From assembly GCA_031276035.1 (NCBI GenBank), contig JAISNV010000035.1:1-64000 (forward strand): a stretch of DNA of 64,000 bases, in the 5' to 3' direction. A program made the translations under genes and the position numbers. The stretch's first letter is position 1. Each line of letters begins with the position of its first letter. Below are positions 45,110 through 52,510 of this stretch, in pieces. This stretch comes from Bacteroidales bacterium. GTDB taxonomy: Bacteria > Bacteroidota > Bacteroidia > Bacteroidales > BM520. Below the pieces are notes generated by a model, which saw only the letters and a list, made by a program, of their open reading frames with translations, did not search any database and was not told where the DNA came from.

Positions 45110-45117
45110 CAAAAATA
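45110..45117 (-). promoter_or_regulatory. TAnnTTTG promoter box of the rimP operon
   Basis: The minus strand reads TATTTTTG followed by CAACG, about 74 bases before the rimP ATG and 36 before the leader hairpin stem. Confidence 0.55.
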
Positions 45118-45360
45118 ATATAATTTTTTTAATTACGCAAGTCTTTTTCTTTAAAGATGAAGATGAAAGGTTGAGAAAAGTAGAAAAGTATAAAGCAGGT
45201 AAAATCAATTGGGAAAAAGAAGGGTTTGTAAAGAAAAATGATACTGTTTTCCGACCTAAAACTATAAATCTTACAGATTGGTTTTTTATTTTCTTAATTT
45301 ATGAAAATTCACACTTTGTTTTGGAATGATATATTGAGTTCGAGAAAAGCCTTAAACTAA

Positions 45361-45394
45361 AAAAAGGTTGTCTCATTTCTAAGACAACCTTTTT
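45361..45394 (-). terminator. Intrinsic terminator after rpmE (possibly bidirectional)
   Basis: AAAAAGGTTGTCT (45361-45373) and AGACAACCTTTTT (45382-45394) form a perfect 13-bp stem with an 8-base loop and T/A runs on both sides, 35 bases after the rpmE stop. Confidence 0.85.
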
Positions 45395-45429
45395 TACACA
45401 TATGAAAAACACTAATACTACTTTTATCT

Positions 45430-45699
45430 TTATTCTTTATCTTCGCGTTTGTAATGTTTTGAATATTTATTCATAAACTTATCAACACGTCCTGCTGTAT
45501 CAACAAGCTTAACTTTGCCTGTGAAGAAAGGATGTGAAGTGTGAGAAATCTCAAGTTTTACCAAGGGATATTCTTTTCCGTCTTCCCAAACTATGGTATC
45601 TTTTGTTTTAGCAGTAGATTTGCTAATAAACATATAGTCGTTAGACATGTCTTTAAAAACGACTAATCTATAATCTGTTGGATGAATATTTTCTTTCAT
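45430..45699 (-). CDS. rpmE: Ribosomal protein L31, type B
   Basis: This is an 89-residue 50S ribosomal protein, starting [46 protein letters not shown] gives the L31 core. It lacks the CxxC zinc motif of type A L31, which defines type B (zinc-independent). It stands alone with its own promoter box (45736-45743) and terminator (45361-45394). Confidence 0.95.
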   Translation of the reverse strand: MKENIHPTDYRLVVFKDMSNDYMFISKSTAKTKDTIVWEDGKEYPLVKLEISHTSHPFFTGKVKLVDTAGRVDKFMNKYSKHYKREDKE

Positions 45700-45735
45700 T
45701 ATCTTAAGGGTTTTTTATTGCTATAAATTGGACTG

Positions 45736-45743
45736 CAAAAGTA
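45736..45743 (-). promoter_or_regulatory. TAnnTTTG promoter box of rpmE
   Basis: The minus strand reads TACTTTTG followed by CAG, 36 bases before the rpmE ATG. Confidence 0.55.
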
Positions 45744-45872
45744 ATATAAAAATTTTAATTATCAAGAATTTTAGAAAAATATTTTTGATTTGAATGTTTT
45801 TAAATTTAAAGTTCCGGATTTTTGTCTTAATCAGAAATGCCGGAATTCATATCTTTTGCTGTTAAATTTCGT

Positions 45873-46907
45873 TTAAACATAAATTTTTTCAAATAATTCC
45901 CGAATCTCTTTGGATTCCCGTAGAATATTTAGAGTAAGATTGTCATGGCCTTTTGCGTAACCGTTTCCTACGATAAGATTGATATCTTTTCCTACGCCTT
46001 CGGCGCCTAAAGCAGCTTTCGTAAAACTTGTTGCCATAGAGAAAAAATATAAATGACCTTGTCCTTTAGTTATAAGGATGGAAGTCATTTCGGTATTGGG
46101 AACATTCACGTTGTTAATTACAACATCACAACCTCTTGGTCCTGTAATTTCAATAACTTTGTTGTAAACTTTTATTACTTCGGTGGCATCGGCAATAATT
46201 ACGTGATGAGCCAAATTCATATCGATAATTCTTTTTGCATTTTCTTCGGAATATTCCACCACAATAACTTTTCCGTAAGGACCAACATTTTTCATTGCCT
46301 GGTAGCAGCATAAAATTCCTGATTTACCGCCGCCGCCGATTATACAAACGGTGTCGCTTTCTTTTACAAGCCTGTCGACTTGTGCCGGTGCTCCTGCAAC
46401 ATCAAGAGCCGCCAGAGCTAACTTCTCCGGCATATCATCAGGCAGTTTTGCAAATAATCCCGATTCGAATAAGATAGCCTGCGCCTCAACATCCACTTGG
46501 TCGCTGTTGGGATCTAAATTTTTTATTTTGTGAATCTTTAACGGAGTCAAAGACAAAGATACCAGAGTTGCAATTTTGTCGCCGATTTTTATTCGGCGGT
46601 TGGGGAAATCTTTTCCGATTTCCTTAACAGTTCCGATAAGCATTCCGCCTGAACCTGTAACAGGGTTTTGCATTTTTCCGCGCTTTTCTACAATGCCTAA
46701 AATCATCTCTTTCATCTTTTCGGCATCTTTACTACAAGCATTCTTAATTTGAGTATAACTTGCCGAATCAATATTTAAAGTTTCTACATCAATAAGTAAC
46801 TCATTGTCGTAGATTTCCATAGTGTTGTCTATTTTCAAAGCGGGTTGTGGTAAAGTGCCCTTAGGTTTTATAACTCTGTGAGTTCCAAATATACATCCTT
46901 TATTCAT
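45873..46907 (-). CDS. kdd: L-erythro-3,5-diaminohexanoate dehydrogenase
   Basis: Kdd oxidatively deaminates 3,5-diaminohexanoate to 5-amino-3-oxohexanoate with NAD(P), a step of lysine fermentation to acetate and butyrate. The 344-residue protein has the family N-terminus CIFGTHRVIKPKGTLPQPA, a GSGGMLIGTVKEIG segment, and a medium-chain-dehydrogenase-like Rossmann motif VCIIGGGGKSGILCCYQA near residue 195. The GRDVVINNVNVPNTE-like segment and SMATSFTKAALGAEGVGKDI are also characteristic. The ATG at 46907 is the start; a frame opening at 46988 would lie in the promoter. The kam and kce genes of the pathway are not nearby, so Kdd stands alone here. Confidence 0.88.
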   Translation of the reverse strand: MNKGCIFGTHRVIKPKGTLPQPALKIDNTMEIYDNELLIDVETLNIDSASYTQIKNACSKDAEKMKEMILGIVEKRGKMQNPVTGSGGMLIGTVKEIGKDFPNRRIKIGDKIATLVSLSLTPLKIHKIKNLDPNSDQVDVEAQAILFESGLFAKLPDDMPEKLALAALDVAGAPAQVDRLVKESDTVCIIGGGGKSGILCCYQAMKNVGPYGKVIVVEYSEENAKRIIDMNLAHHVIIADATEVIKVYNKVIEITGPRGCDVVINNVNVPNTEMTSILITKGQGHLYFFSMATSFTKAALGAEGVGKDINLIVGNGYAKGHDNLTLNILRESKEIRELFEKIYV

Positions 46908-46952
46908 TATGACTATAAATTTAAAATATATTGAAATTGCTGATGTTTTAAA

Positions 46953-46972
46953 AACCCAAATTATATTGGGGT
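46953..46972 (-). promoter_or_regulatory. Hairpin in the kdd leader
   Basis: On the minus strand an AACCCCA...TTGGGTT stem with an 8-base-scale loop is followed by TTTTTAAAA, inside the 79-base leader between the promoter box and the kdd ATG. It could act as an attenuator. Confidence 0.3.
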
Positions 46973-46986
46973 TAAAAAACGCCTGC

Positions 46987-46994
46987 AAAGATAA
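46987..46994 (-). promoter_or_regulatory. TAnnTTTG promoter box of kdd
   Basis: The minus strand reads TATCTTTG followed by CAGG, 79 bases before the kdd ATG. Confidence 0.55.
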
Positions 46995-47048
46995 AAAATC
47001 TTTAGAAAATTTAATTCGAATTAATTGTTTATATCAAAAATAAATACA

Positions 47049-47056
47049 TACTTTTG
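47049..47056 (+). promoter_or_regulatory. TAnnTTTG promoter box of the YtxH-holin-serC unit
   Basis: The plus strand reads TACTTTTG followed by C, 31 bases before the YtxH-like ATG at 47088. Confidence 0.55.
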
Positions 47057-47087
47057 CAAATTATTAATCAATAAAAAATTAAAAATT

Positions 47088-47327
47088 ATGAAAGCATCAC
47101 ACGTTTTTGCATTTTTAGGCGGTACTATTTTGGCAACAGCCGTAACTCTTTTATTTACAACAGATACGGGTCGTGATATCCGTAAACAAGTTTCCGAAAA
47201 ACTTACTAAAGAAGAGTTGGATAAACTCCTAAACGTCCTTAATAAAGAAAAAAAAAATTTGGAGAATCTCGAAAAGGAAGTTAATGATGAGATAGCGGAA
47301 GTAAAGAAAGAGTTGAAAAAGTTGTAA
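47088..47327 (+). CDS. YtxH-domain small membrane protein
   Basis: The 79-residue protein begins MKASHVFAFLGGTILATAVTLLFTTDTGRDIRKQVSEKL. That is one membrane segment with Gly-rich turns and the DTGRDIR motif of YtxH proteins, followed by a Lys/Glu coiled coil (about 35-79). YtxH proteins are linked to envelope or general stress. The start at 47088 gives the family N-terminus and follows the promoter box; a longer frame from 47025 would lie upstream of transcription. It is the first of three small same-strand genes that run into serC. Confidence 0.75.
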   Translation: MKASHVFAFLGGTILATAVTLLFTTDTGRDIRKQVSEKLTKEELDKLLNVLNKEKKNLENLEKEVNDEIAEVKKELKKL

Positions 47328-47344
47328 CAGGTAAATAAAGAGTC

Positions 47345-47692
47345 ATGGATAATCAAGATGGTGTTTTTAAACAGTTCTTTAACGACTCAAAAGAGTATAT
47401 AAGAACACGTTACGATTTGCTTAAGTTGGAATTACTTGAGAAAATGGCTAAAATATTTGCATTATTATTCACTGTAATAATATGTTTGGTATTGCTTTTA
47501 GGAGCCTTTGTGTACTTTTCGTTTGCTTTGGTATCTGCACTGACGCCATTGTTTAACTCTCCTGTACCCGCCTTTTTAATTGTCGGCGGTGTTTTTGTTT
47601 TAACTACTGTTATTTTTGTAGTTTTTAGAAAACAAATTTTTCTTAATCCTTTAATTAAACAGTTAAGTAAAATTTTATTTGGTAACGACTAA
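47345..47692 (+). CDS. Phage-holin-superfamily-III-like membrane protein
   Basis: This 115-residue protein has an N-terminal helix (FFNDSKEYIRTRYDLLKLELLEKMAKI) and two membrane segments, about 38-62 (IFALLFTVIICLVLLLGAFVY) and 73-95 (PVPAFLIVGGVFVLTTVIFVVF). This is the layout of Phage_holin_3_6 (PF07332) proteins, which in Bacteroidota are chromosomal inner-membrane proteins and not phage holins. It lies 17 bases after the YtxH-like gene and is co-transcribed with it. A lysis function is unlikely. Confidence 0.72.
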   Translation: MDNQDGVFKQFFNDSKEYIRTRYDLLKLELLEKMAKIFALLFTVIICLVLLLGAFVYFSFALVSALTPLFNSPVPAFLIVGGVFVLTTVIFVVFRKQIFLNPLIKQLSKILFGND

Positions 47693-47704
47693 AACACAGC
47701 TATT

Positions 47705-47992
47705 ATGGAAGGTAGAAAAGAGCTTTTTGAAATAAAAAATATTAAAGATATCAAAGAATATAAACAAACTCTGAAGCAAGAAATTTTATTGCAAGAAAAG
47801 GGTTTGTCTGATGATATTGACGAAATTAAAGTTAGATGGGAAATCTTCGGCCACAGAGAAGTTAATGATAAAGTCGTTAACGGCATAAACAAGGCGGCAG
47901 GTTTCATCTCTACAGGTGCTATAGTAGTATCTAAAGTTATAGATATTATTCATGAAGGCAAGAAAATTTATAATCTATTTAATCATAAATAA
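47705..47992 (+). CDS. Hypothetical protein of the YtxH-holin unit
   Basis: This 95-residue protein has a charged N-terminal half (KELFEIKNIKDIKEYKQTLKQEILLQEKGLSDDIDEIK) and a C-terminal helix of moderate hydrophobicity (GINKAAGFISTGAIVVSKVIDIIHEGKKIYNLF). It could be an amphipathic or peripheral membrane protein. I do not recognise a family. It lies 12 bases after the holin-like gene and 12 bases before serC, so the trio probably feeds its transcript into serC. Confidence 0.6.
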   Translation: MEGRKELFEIKNIKDIKEYKQTLKQEILLQEKGLSDDIDEIKVRWEIFGHREVNDKVVNGINKAAGFISTGAIVVSKVIDIIHEGKKIYNLFNHK

Positions 47993-48004
47993 TTTTTTTA
48001 AGAA

Positions 48005-49084
48005 ATGAGAAAACATATTTTTAATGCGGGTCCCTGCATTCTTTCGGAATCTGCAAGAGAAAACACTGCTAAAGCAGTTTTAGAATTAGGTAATACCGGA
48101 CAGTCTATTATGGAGGTTTCACACCGTTCGAAAGATTTTGAACCGATTTTGGAAGAAACTATTGCTAATTTCAAAGAAGTATTAAGCATTCCAGATGATT
48201 ATTCAATACTTTTTTTAGGTGGAGGTGCAAGTTTACAATTTTGTATGATTCCTTACAACTTCTTGATTAATAAAGCTGCTTACCTTAATACAGGTACTTG
48301 GGCTACTAGAGCGGTAAAAGAAGCTCAATTATGGGGCGAAGATAAAGTTGATGTAGTAGGTTCTTCTAAAGACAAAAACTTCTCTTATATTCCTAAAGGA
48401 TATGTTATTCCCAAAGACGCCGATTATTTCCATATTACTACTAATAACACTATTAAAGGTACTGAAATTAGAGAAGATTATGACTCTCCGGTTCCTTTGA
48501 TTGCCGACATGTCTTCAGATATTTTAAGCCGTCCTGTTGATGTTTCAAAATATCACATGATTTACGGCGGAGCGCAGAAAAACCTCGGTCCTGCAGGCGT
48601 TACTTTTGTTATAATTAAAAATGCCCTACTTGAGAAAGTGGCTGACCGTCCGATTCCGACTATGCTTAAATATCAAACCCACATTGATGAAGGTACAATG
48701 TATAATACTCCTCCGGTTCTTCCTATTTTTGTTGTAGGTGAAACTCTTAAATGGGTTAAAGAACTAGGTGGTGTTAAGGTTATGGAAAAAAGAGCTATAG
48801 AAAAAGCCGACTTGATTTATAATTATATTGATAATAGTGAAATGTTTGTCGGAACTGTTGCTAAAGAAGATAGAAGTTTAATGAATATTTGTTTTGTTAT
48901 GCAAGATAAATATAAAGAACTTGAACCGGAATTCTTAAAAGTTGCTTCTGCTAATAATATCTGCGGACTAAAAGGCCACAGATCTGTTGGCGGATTCCGC
49001 GCTTCTTGCTATAATGCTCTTGACATCGAAAGTGTTCAATTCTTAGTTAATTTAATGAAAGAATTTGAAGTAAAGAATAAATAG
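48005..49084 (+). CDS. serC: Phosphoserine aminotransferase
   Basis: SerC transaminates 3-phosphohydroxypyruvate with glutamate, the second step of serine synthesis; it also serves pyridoxine synthesis. The 359-residue PLP enzyme has [12 protein letters not shown] at the N-terminus, the loop EVSHRSKDF, and [10 protein letters not shown]. It also has the phosphate/PLP lysine motif [17 protein letters not shown] near residues 188-204 and the C-terminal [18 protein letters not shown]. The length matches the short class IV form. No promoter box was seen in the 12 bases before it, so it is transcribed with the preceding trio. A terminator follows at 49098-49146. Confidence 0.95.
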   Translation: MRKHIFNAGPCILSESARENTAKAVLELGNTGQSIMEVSHRSKDFEPILEETIANFKEVLSIPDDYSILFLGGGASLQFCMIPYNFLINKAAYLNTGTWATRAVKEAQLWGEDKVDVVGSSKDKNFSYIPKGYVIPKDADYFHITTNNTIKGTEIREDYDSPVPLIADMSSDILSRPVDVSKYHMIYGGAQKNLGPAGVTFVIIKNALLEKVADRPIPTMLKYQTHIDEGTMYNTPPVLPIFVVGETLKWVKELGGVKVMEKRAIEKADLIYNYIDNSEMFVGTVAKEDRSLMNICFVMQDKYKELEPEFLKVASANNICGLKGHRSVGGFRASCYNALDIESVQFLVNLMKEFEVKNK

Positions 49085-49097
49085 TTTTTGTTTTTAT

Positions 49098-49146
49098 AAA
49101 AGTCTCACGTTATTTTATTCGTATAAAACCAATAGTGAGACTTTTT
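49098..49146 (+). terminator. Intrinsic terminator after serC
   Basis: AAAAGTCTCAC (49098-49108) pairs with GTGAGACTTTT (49135-49145), followed by T-rich sequence. The loop is 26 bases long. Confidence 0.7.
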
Positions 49147-49177
49147 CTTTTACTAATAAATTTTTTTAAATGAAGTT

Positions 49178-49202
49178 AATCGATATAAAATTTATGTCGA
49201 TT
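49178..49202. promoter_or_regulatory. Near-palindrome upstream of serA
   Basis: AATCGATATAAAATTTATGTCGATT is a 25-base near-perfect palindrome (one G-T type mismatch) 62 bases before serA, between the serC terminator and the serA ATG. It is a candidate operator. Confidence 0.35.
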
Positions 49203-49263
49203 TATATTTTTTTATTTGAATTTTAATCCATCTTTTTATAATATTAATTAAATAAAAATAACA

Positions 49264-50187
49264 ATGAAAAAAATTTTGGTTGCAACAGATAAACCTTTTG
49301 ATAAAAAGGCTGTTGAAGAGATTAAATCAATTACCGAATCAGCAGGTTATAAATTTGCGCTTTTAGAAAAATATACTGAAAAAGCTCAATTGTTAGATGC
49401 AGTAAAAGATGCTAATGCAATAATTATCAGATCCGATATTATTGATCGTGAAGTAATTGAGGCTGCTAAAAATCTTGAAATAGTTGTCAGAGCCGGTGCT
49501 GGTTATGATAATATTGATCTTGCAGCTGCAACCGAGCATAATGTTGTTGCTATGAATACTCCGGGACAAAATTCAAACGCAGTTGCGGAATTGGTTCTCG
49601 GTATGATGGTTTATATGGCTCGCGGATGCTTCGATGGAAAAACAGGCTCTGAGTTATTAGGTAAAAAACTTGGAATACATGCTTATGGTAACGTTGGAAA
49701 AAATGTTGCACGTATTGCCAAGGGTTTTGGAATGGAAGTTTTTGCTTTCGACCCTTATGTAAATGATGCCGATATGGTTAATGACGGCGTTATTCCGGTT
49801 AAAACGGTAAAAGAATTATATTCGGAATGCAACTACGTTTCATTACATATTCCCGCTAACGATCAAACAAAAAAATCTATAGGTAAAGAGTTGTTAATGT
49901 CTATGCCTGCTAATGCAACATTAGTAAACACAGCTCGTAAAGAAGTTATTAATGAAGATGAACTTTTGGAAGTTTATGCAAATAGACCTGATTTTAAATA
50001 TGTTTCGGATATTGAACCGGCATGCAAAGAGGAAATTGCGGCTAAATACGATGGTAGATATTTCTTTACTCCGAAAAAAATGGGTGCACAAACTAAAGAA
50101 GCTAATATTAATGCAGGTTTAGCAGCAGCACATCAGATAGTTGATTTCTTTAAAACCGGAAATAAAAAGTTTCAAGTTAATAAATAA
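49264..50187 (+). CDS. serA: D-3-phosphoglycerate dehydrogenase (short, no ACT domain)
   Basis: SerA oxidises 3-phosphoglycerate with NAD, the first step of serine synthesis. The 307-residue protein has the substrate-site RAGAGYDNIDL, the NTPGQNSNAVAELVLGMMV motif, and an NAD-binding GIHAYGNVGKNVARIAKGFGMEVFAFDP with its GxGxxG variant. The catalytic arginine is in NTARKEVINE and the glutamate in SDIEP. The histidine of the usual TPHxGA motif is replaced by lysine (TPKKMGA, K272). There is no C-terminal ACT/ASB domain, so serine feedback control is absent. It has a 179-base gap after serC and a 16-base gap before DUF1015. Confidence 0.93.
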   Translation: MKKILVATDKPFDKKAVEEIKSITESAGYKFALLEKYTEKAQLLDAVKDANAIIIRSDIIDREVIEAAKNLEIVVRAGAGYDNIDLAAATEHNVVAMNTPGQNSNAVAELVLGMMVYMARGCFDGKTGSELLGKKLGIHAYGNVGKNVARIAKGFGMEVFAFDPYVNDADMVNDGVIPVKTVKELYSECNYVSLHIPANDQTKKSIGKELLMSMPANATLVNTARKEVINEDELLEVYANRPDFKYVSDIEPACKEEIAAKYDGRYFFTPKKMGAQTKEANINAGLAAAHQIVDFFKTGNKKFQVNK

Positions 50188-50203
50188 AAATTCGAAATAA
50201 AGT

Positions 50204-51454
50204 ATGGCAAAGATCAAACCTTTCCGTGGATTGCGTCCACCTAAAAATATTGCTGCGAAGTTGGCAGCCAAACCTTATGATGTTCTTAATTCCGAAGAAG
50301 CTCGCTTGGAAGCCGCCGATAATCCGTATTCACTACTCAGAATTACAAAAGCTGAGATTGATTTGGACCCGAGTATTGACGAACATTCTGAACCGGTTTA
50401 CCAAAAATCGGTCGATAATTTTAAAATGTTCCAAGATAAAGGCTGGTTAGTTCAGGATGATACCGAAAAGTATTATATATATGCTCAGACTATGGACGGT
50501 AGAACTCAATACGGTTTAGTTGCTGCAGCTTATACGGGAGATTATTGGAATGATATTATCAAAAAACATGAACTTACACGTAAGGAAAAAGAAGATGATA
50601 GAATGATAAATGTGCTTCGTAATGACGCTAATATTGAACCTGTTTTCTTTACTTATCCGGCTAATGATAATATTGATGCAATTGTTGCAAGAGTTGTAAA
50701 ATCTACTGATCCCGTATATGATTTTGTTGCCGATGACGGTTTCGGACATCATTTTTGGATTGTAGATAATCCAAAAGATATTGAAGCAATTACGGAAATA
50801 TTTTCCAAAGAAATTCCTTATACCTATGTTGCGGATGGCCATCATAGAACGGCTGCCGCTGCACGTGTCGGGAGAGAAAAAGAAAAACAAAATCCGAATC
50901 ATACCGGAAATGAAGAATATAATTATTTCCTAGCAGTTCATTTTCCTGATAATCAACTTAAAATTATTGATTACAACAGAGTTGTTACCGACTTAAACGG
51001 AAATACTAAGGAAAAGTTTATTGAAAAACTGCAAAAGAATTTTGTTGTAGAAGATAAAGGAACCGAAATTTATAAACCTGCTAAATTACATGAATTCAGT
51101 ATGTATTTGGCTGGTCACTGGTATGCATTGATAGCAAAACCAGGTACTTTTGATGATAATGATCCTATAGGCGTGTTGGATGTAACTATTTTATCTAATC
51201 TTGTTCTTGATGAAATATTGGATATTAAAGATTTACGTACAAGTAAACGTATCGACTTTGTAGGCGGAATCAGAGGATTAGGAGAGTTGAAAAAACGCGT
51301 TGACAGTGGTGAAATGGCCGCTGCTTTCGCATTATATCCGGTATCAATGAAGCAATTGTTTGATATTGCCGATACGGGAAATATCATGCCTCCGAAAACA
51401 ACATGGTTCGAACCGAAATTGCGTAGTGGTTTGGTCATCCATAAACTTTCTTAA
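50204..51454 (+). CDS. DUF1015 protein of the serine cluster
   Basis: The 416-residue protein starts MAKIKPFRGLRPPKNIAAKLAAKPYDVLNSEEA, the DUF1015 opening. It has NPYSLLRITKAEID, the central YTYVADGHHRTAAAARV motif (a conserved Asp-Gly-His-His-Arg), and a C-terminal GGIRGLGELKKRVDSGEMAAAFALYPVSM. DUF1015 is very often the neighbour of serC and serA in Bacteroidota and elsewhere; the biochemical role remains undefined to my knowledge. The DGHHR motif suggests an enzyme. It follows serA by 16 bases and precedes fba by 2 bases. Confidence 0.9.
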   Translation: MAKIKPFRGLRPPKNIAAKLAAKPYDVLNSEEARLEAADNPYSLLRITKAEIDLDPSIDEHSEPVYQKSVDNFKMFQDKGWLVQDDTEKYYIYAQTMDGRTQYGLVAAAYTGDYWNDIIKKHELTRKEKEDDRMINVLRNDANIEPVFFTYPANDNIDAIVARVVKSTDPVYDFVADDGFGHHFWIVDNPKDIEAITEIFSKEIPYTYVADGHHRTAAAARVGREKEKQNPNHTGNEEYNYFLAVHFPDNQLKIIDYNRVVTDLNGNTKEKFIEKLQKNFVVEDKGTEIYKPAKLHEFSMYLAGHWYALIAKPGTFDDNDPIGVLDVTILSNLVLDEILDIKDLRTSKRIDFVGGIRGLGELKKRVDSGEMAAAFALYPVSMKQLFDIADTGNIMPPKTTWFEPKLRSGLVIHKLS

Positions 51455-51456
51455 TT

Positions 51457-52449
51457 ATGATAAATTATCGAGATTTGGGATTAGTAAATTCCCGTGAAAT
51501 TTTTAAAAAAGCAATGACAGGTAAATATGCTGTACCGGCTTTTAATTTTAATAATATGGAACAAATGCAGGCAATTATTTCTGCCTGTGTTGAAACCAAG
51601 TCGCCGGTTATATTGCAGGTTTCCAGCGGTGCACGTAAGTACGCAAATCAAACGATTTTGCGTTACATGGCTCAGGGCGCCGTAGAATATGCCAAGGAAC
51701 TTGGTTGTGAAATTCCTATTGTTCTTCATCTTGATCATGGAGATACTTTTGAACTTTGCAAATCTTGTATTGATTACGGATTTTCTTCCGTGATGATAGA
51801 TGGCTCGCATTTGCCTTATGATGAAAATGTTGAACTTACTAAGCGTGTTGTAGAATATGCTCATAAGTATGATGTTACTGTTGAAGGTGAACTCGGAGTT
51901 TTAGCCGGAATTGAGGATGATGTTGTTGCAGAACATAGTGCATATACAGATCCTAATGATGTTGAGGATTTTGTCGGAAAAACCGGTGTGGATTCTTTGG
52001 CGATAAGTATTGGTACTTCTCACGGTGCCAACAAATTCAGACCTGAGCAATGTACTCGTAATGCTGAAGGTATTTTAGTTCCGCCACCTTTGAGATTTGA
52101 TATTTTGGAGGAAATAGAAAGACGTATCCCTGGCTTCCCGATAGTTTTACATGGCGCTTCATCAGTGCCGCAAGAAAAAGTTGCTTTAATCAACAAATAC
52201 GGAGGTAATCTTAAAGATGCAATCGGTATTCCTGAAGATCAATTGCGTAAGGCTGCAAAATCTGCGGTTTGTAAAGTAAATATTGATTCCGACGGTAGAT
52301 TGGCTATGACTGCTGCTGTGCGCGAAGTTTTTGCGCTAAAACCTGCGGAATTTGATCCCAGAAAATATCTAGGCCCCGCAAGAGATGCGTTAAAAGAACT
52401 TTATAAACATAAAGTTACAAATGTACTTGGTAGTAATAACAAAGTATAA
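51457..52449 (+). CDS. fba: Class II fructose-1,6-bisphosphate aldolase
   Basis: Fba splits fructose 1,6-bisphosphate into dihydroxyacetone phosphate and glyceraldehyde 3-phosphate. The 330-residue zinc aldolase has YAVPAFNFNNMEQMQAII, the zinc/active motif LHLDHGDTFE near residue 90, and EGELGVLAGIEDDV. It also has the zinc-His motif SIGTSHGANKF and the phosphate loop VLHGASS. The length matches the class IIB subtype. It is the last gene after serA-DUF1015, only 2 bases from DUF1015, with a terminator at 52458-52497. Its product feeds the 3-phosphoglycerate pool that SerA draws on. Confidence 0.95.
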   Translation: MINYRDLGLVNSREIFKKAMTGKYAVPAFNFNNMEQMQAIISACVETKSPVILQVSSGARKYANQTILRYMAQGAVEYAKELGCEIPIVLHLDHGDTFELCKSCIDYGFSSVMIDGSHLPYDENVELTKRVVEYAHKYDVTVEGELGVLAGIEDDVVAEHSAYTDPNDVEDFVGKTGVDSLAISIGTSHGANKFRPEQCTRNAEGILVPPPLRFDILEEIERRIPGFPIVLHGASSVPQEKVALINKYGGNLKDAIGIPEDQLRKAAKSAVCKVNIDSDGRLAMTAAVREVFALKPAEFDPRKYLGPARDALKELYKHKVTNVLGSNNKV

Positions 52450-52457
52450 ATTATTTT

Positions 52458-52497
52458 ATAAGGCTGTTTGTTTTTAAGAAACAGCCTTATTTTTTTA
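52458..52497 (+). terminator. Intrinsic terminator after fba
   Basis: ATAAGGCTGTTT (52458-52469) pairs with AAACAGCCTTAT (52479-52490) across a 9-base loop, followed by TTTTTTT. Confidence 0.85.
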
Positions 52498-52510
52498 ATA
52501 TTTAATTAAC

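Larger units (their letters stand above)
45074..45429. other. Intergenic stretch between rimP leader hairpin and rpmE
   Basis: The stretch contains the rimP-operon promoter box (45110-45117) and the rpmE terminator (45361-45394). The part 45120-45345 is AT-rich and has a plus-strand frame ending at 45329 that I do not accept as a gene. Nothing else was seen. Confidence 0.5.

Noticed and set aside
45063-45329. 88-codon plus-strand frame between rimP and rpmE
   Set aside because: It begins in the rimP leader hairpin, overlaps the operon promoter on the other strand and has no recognisable family. A decayed gene fragment is possible but unsupported.
46908-46988. Longer Kdd frame with 27 extra residues
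   Set aside because: The extra start overlaps the promoter box and the added residues are unlike the family.
47345-47692. Prophage interpretation of the holin-like gene
   Set aside because: No other phage gene is near; this family is a normal chromosomal membrane protein in Bacteroidota.
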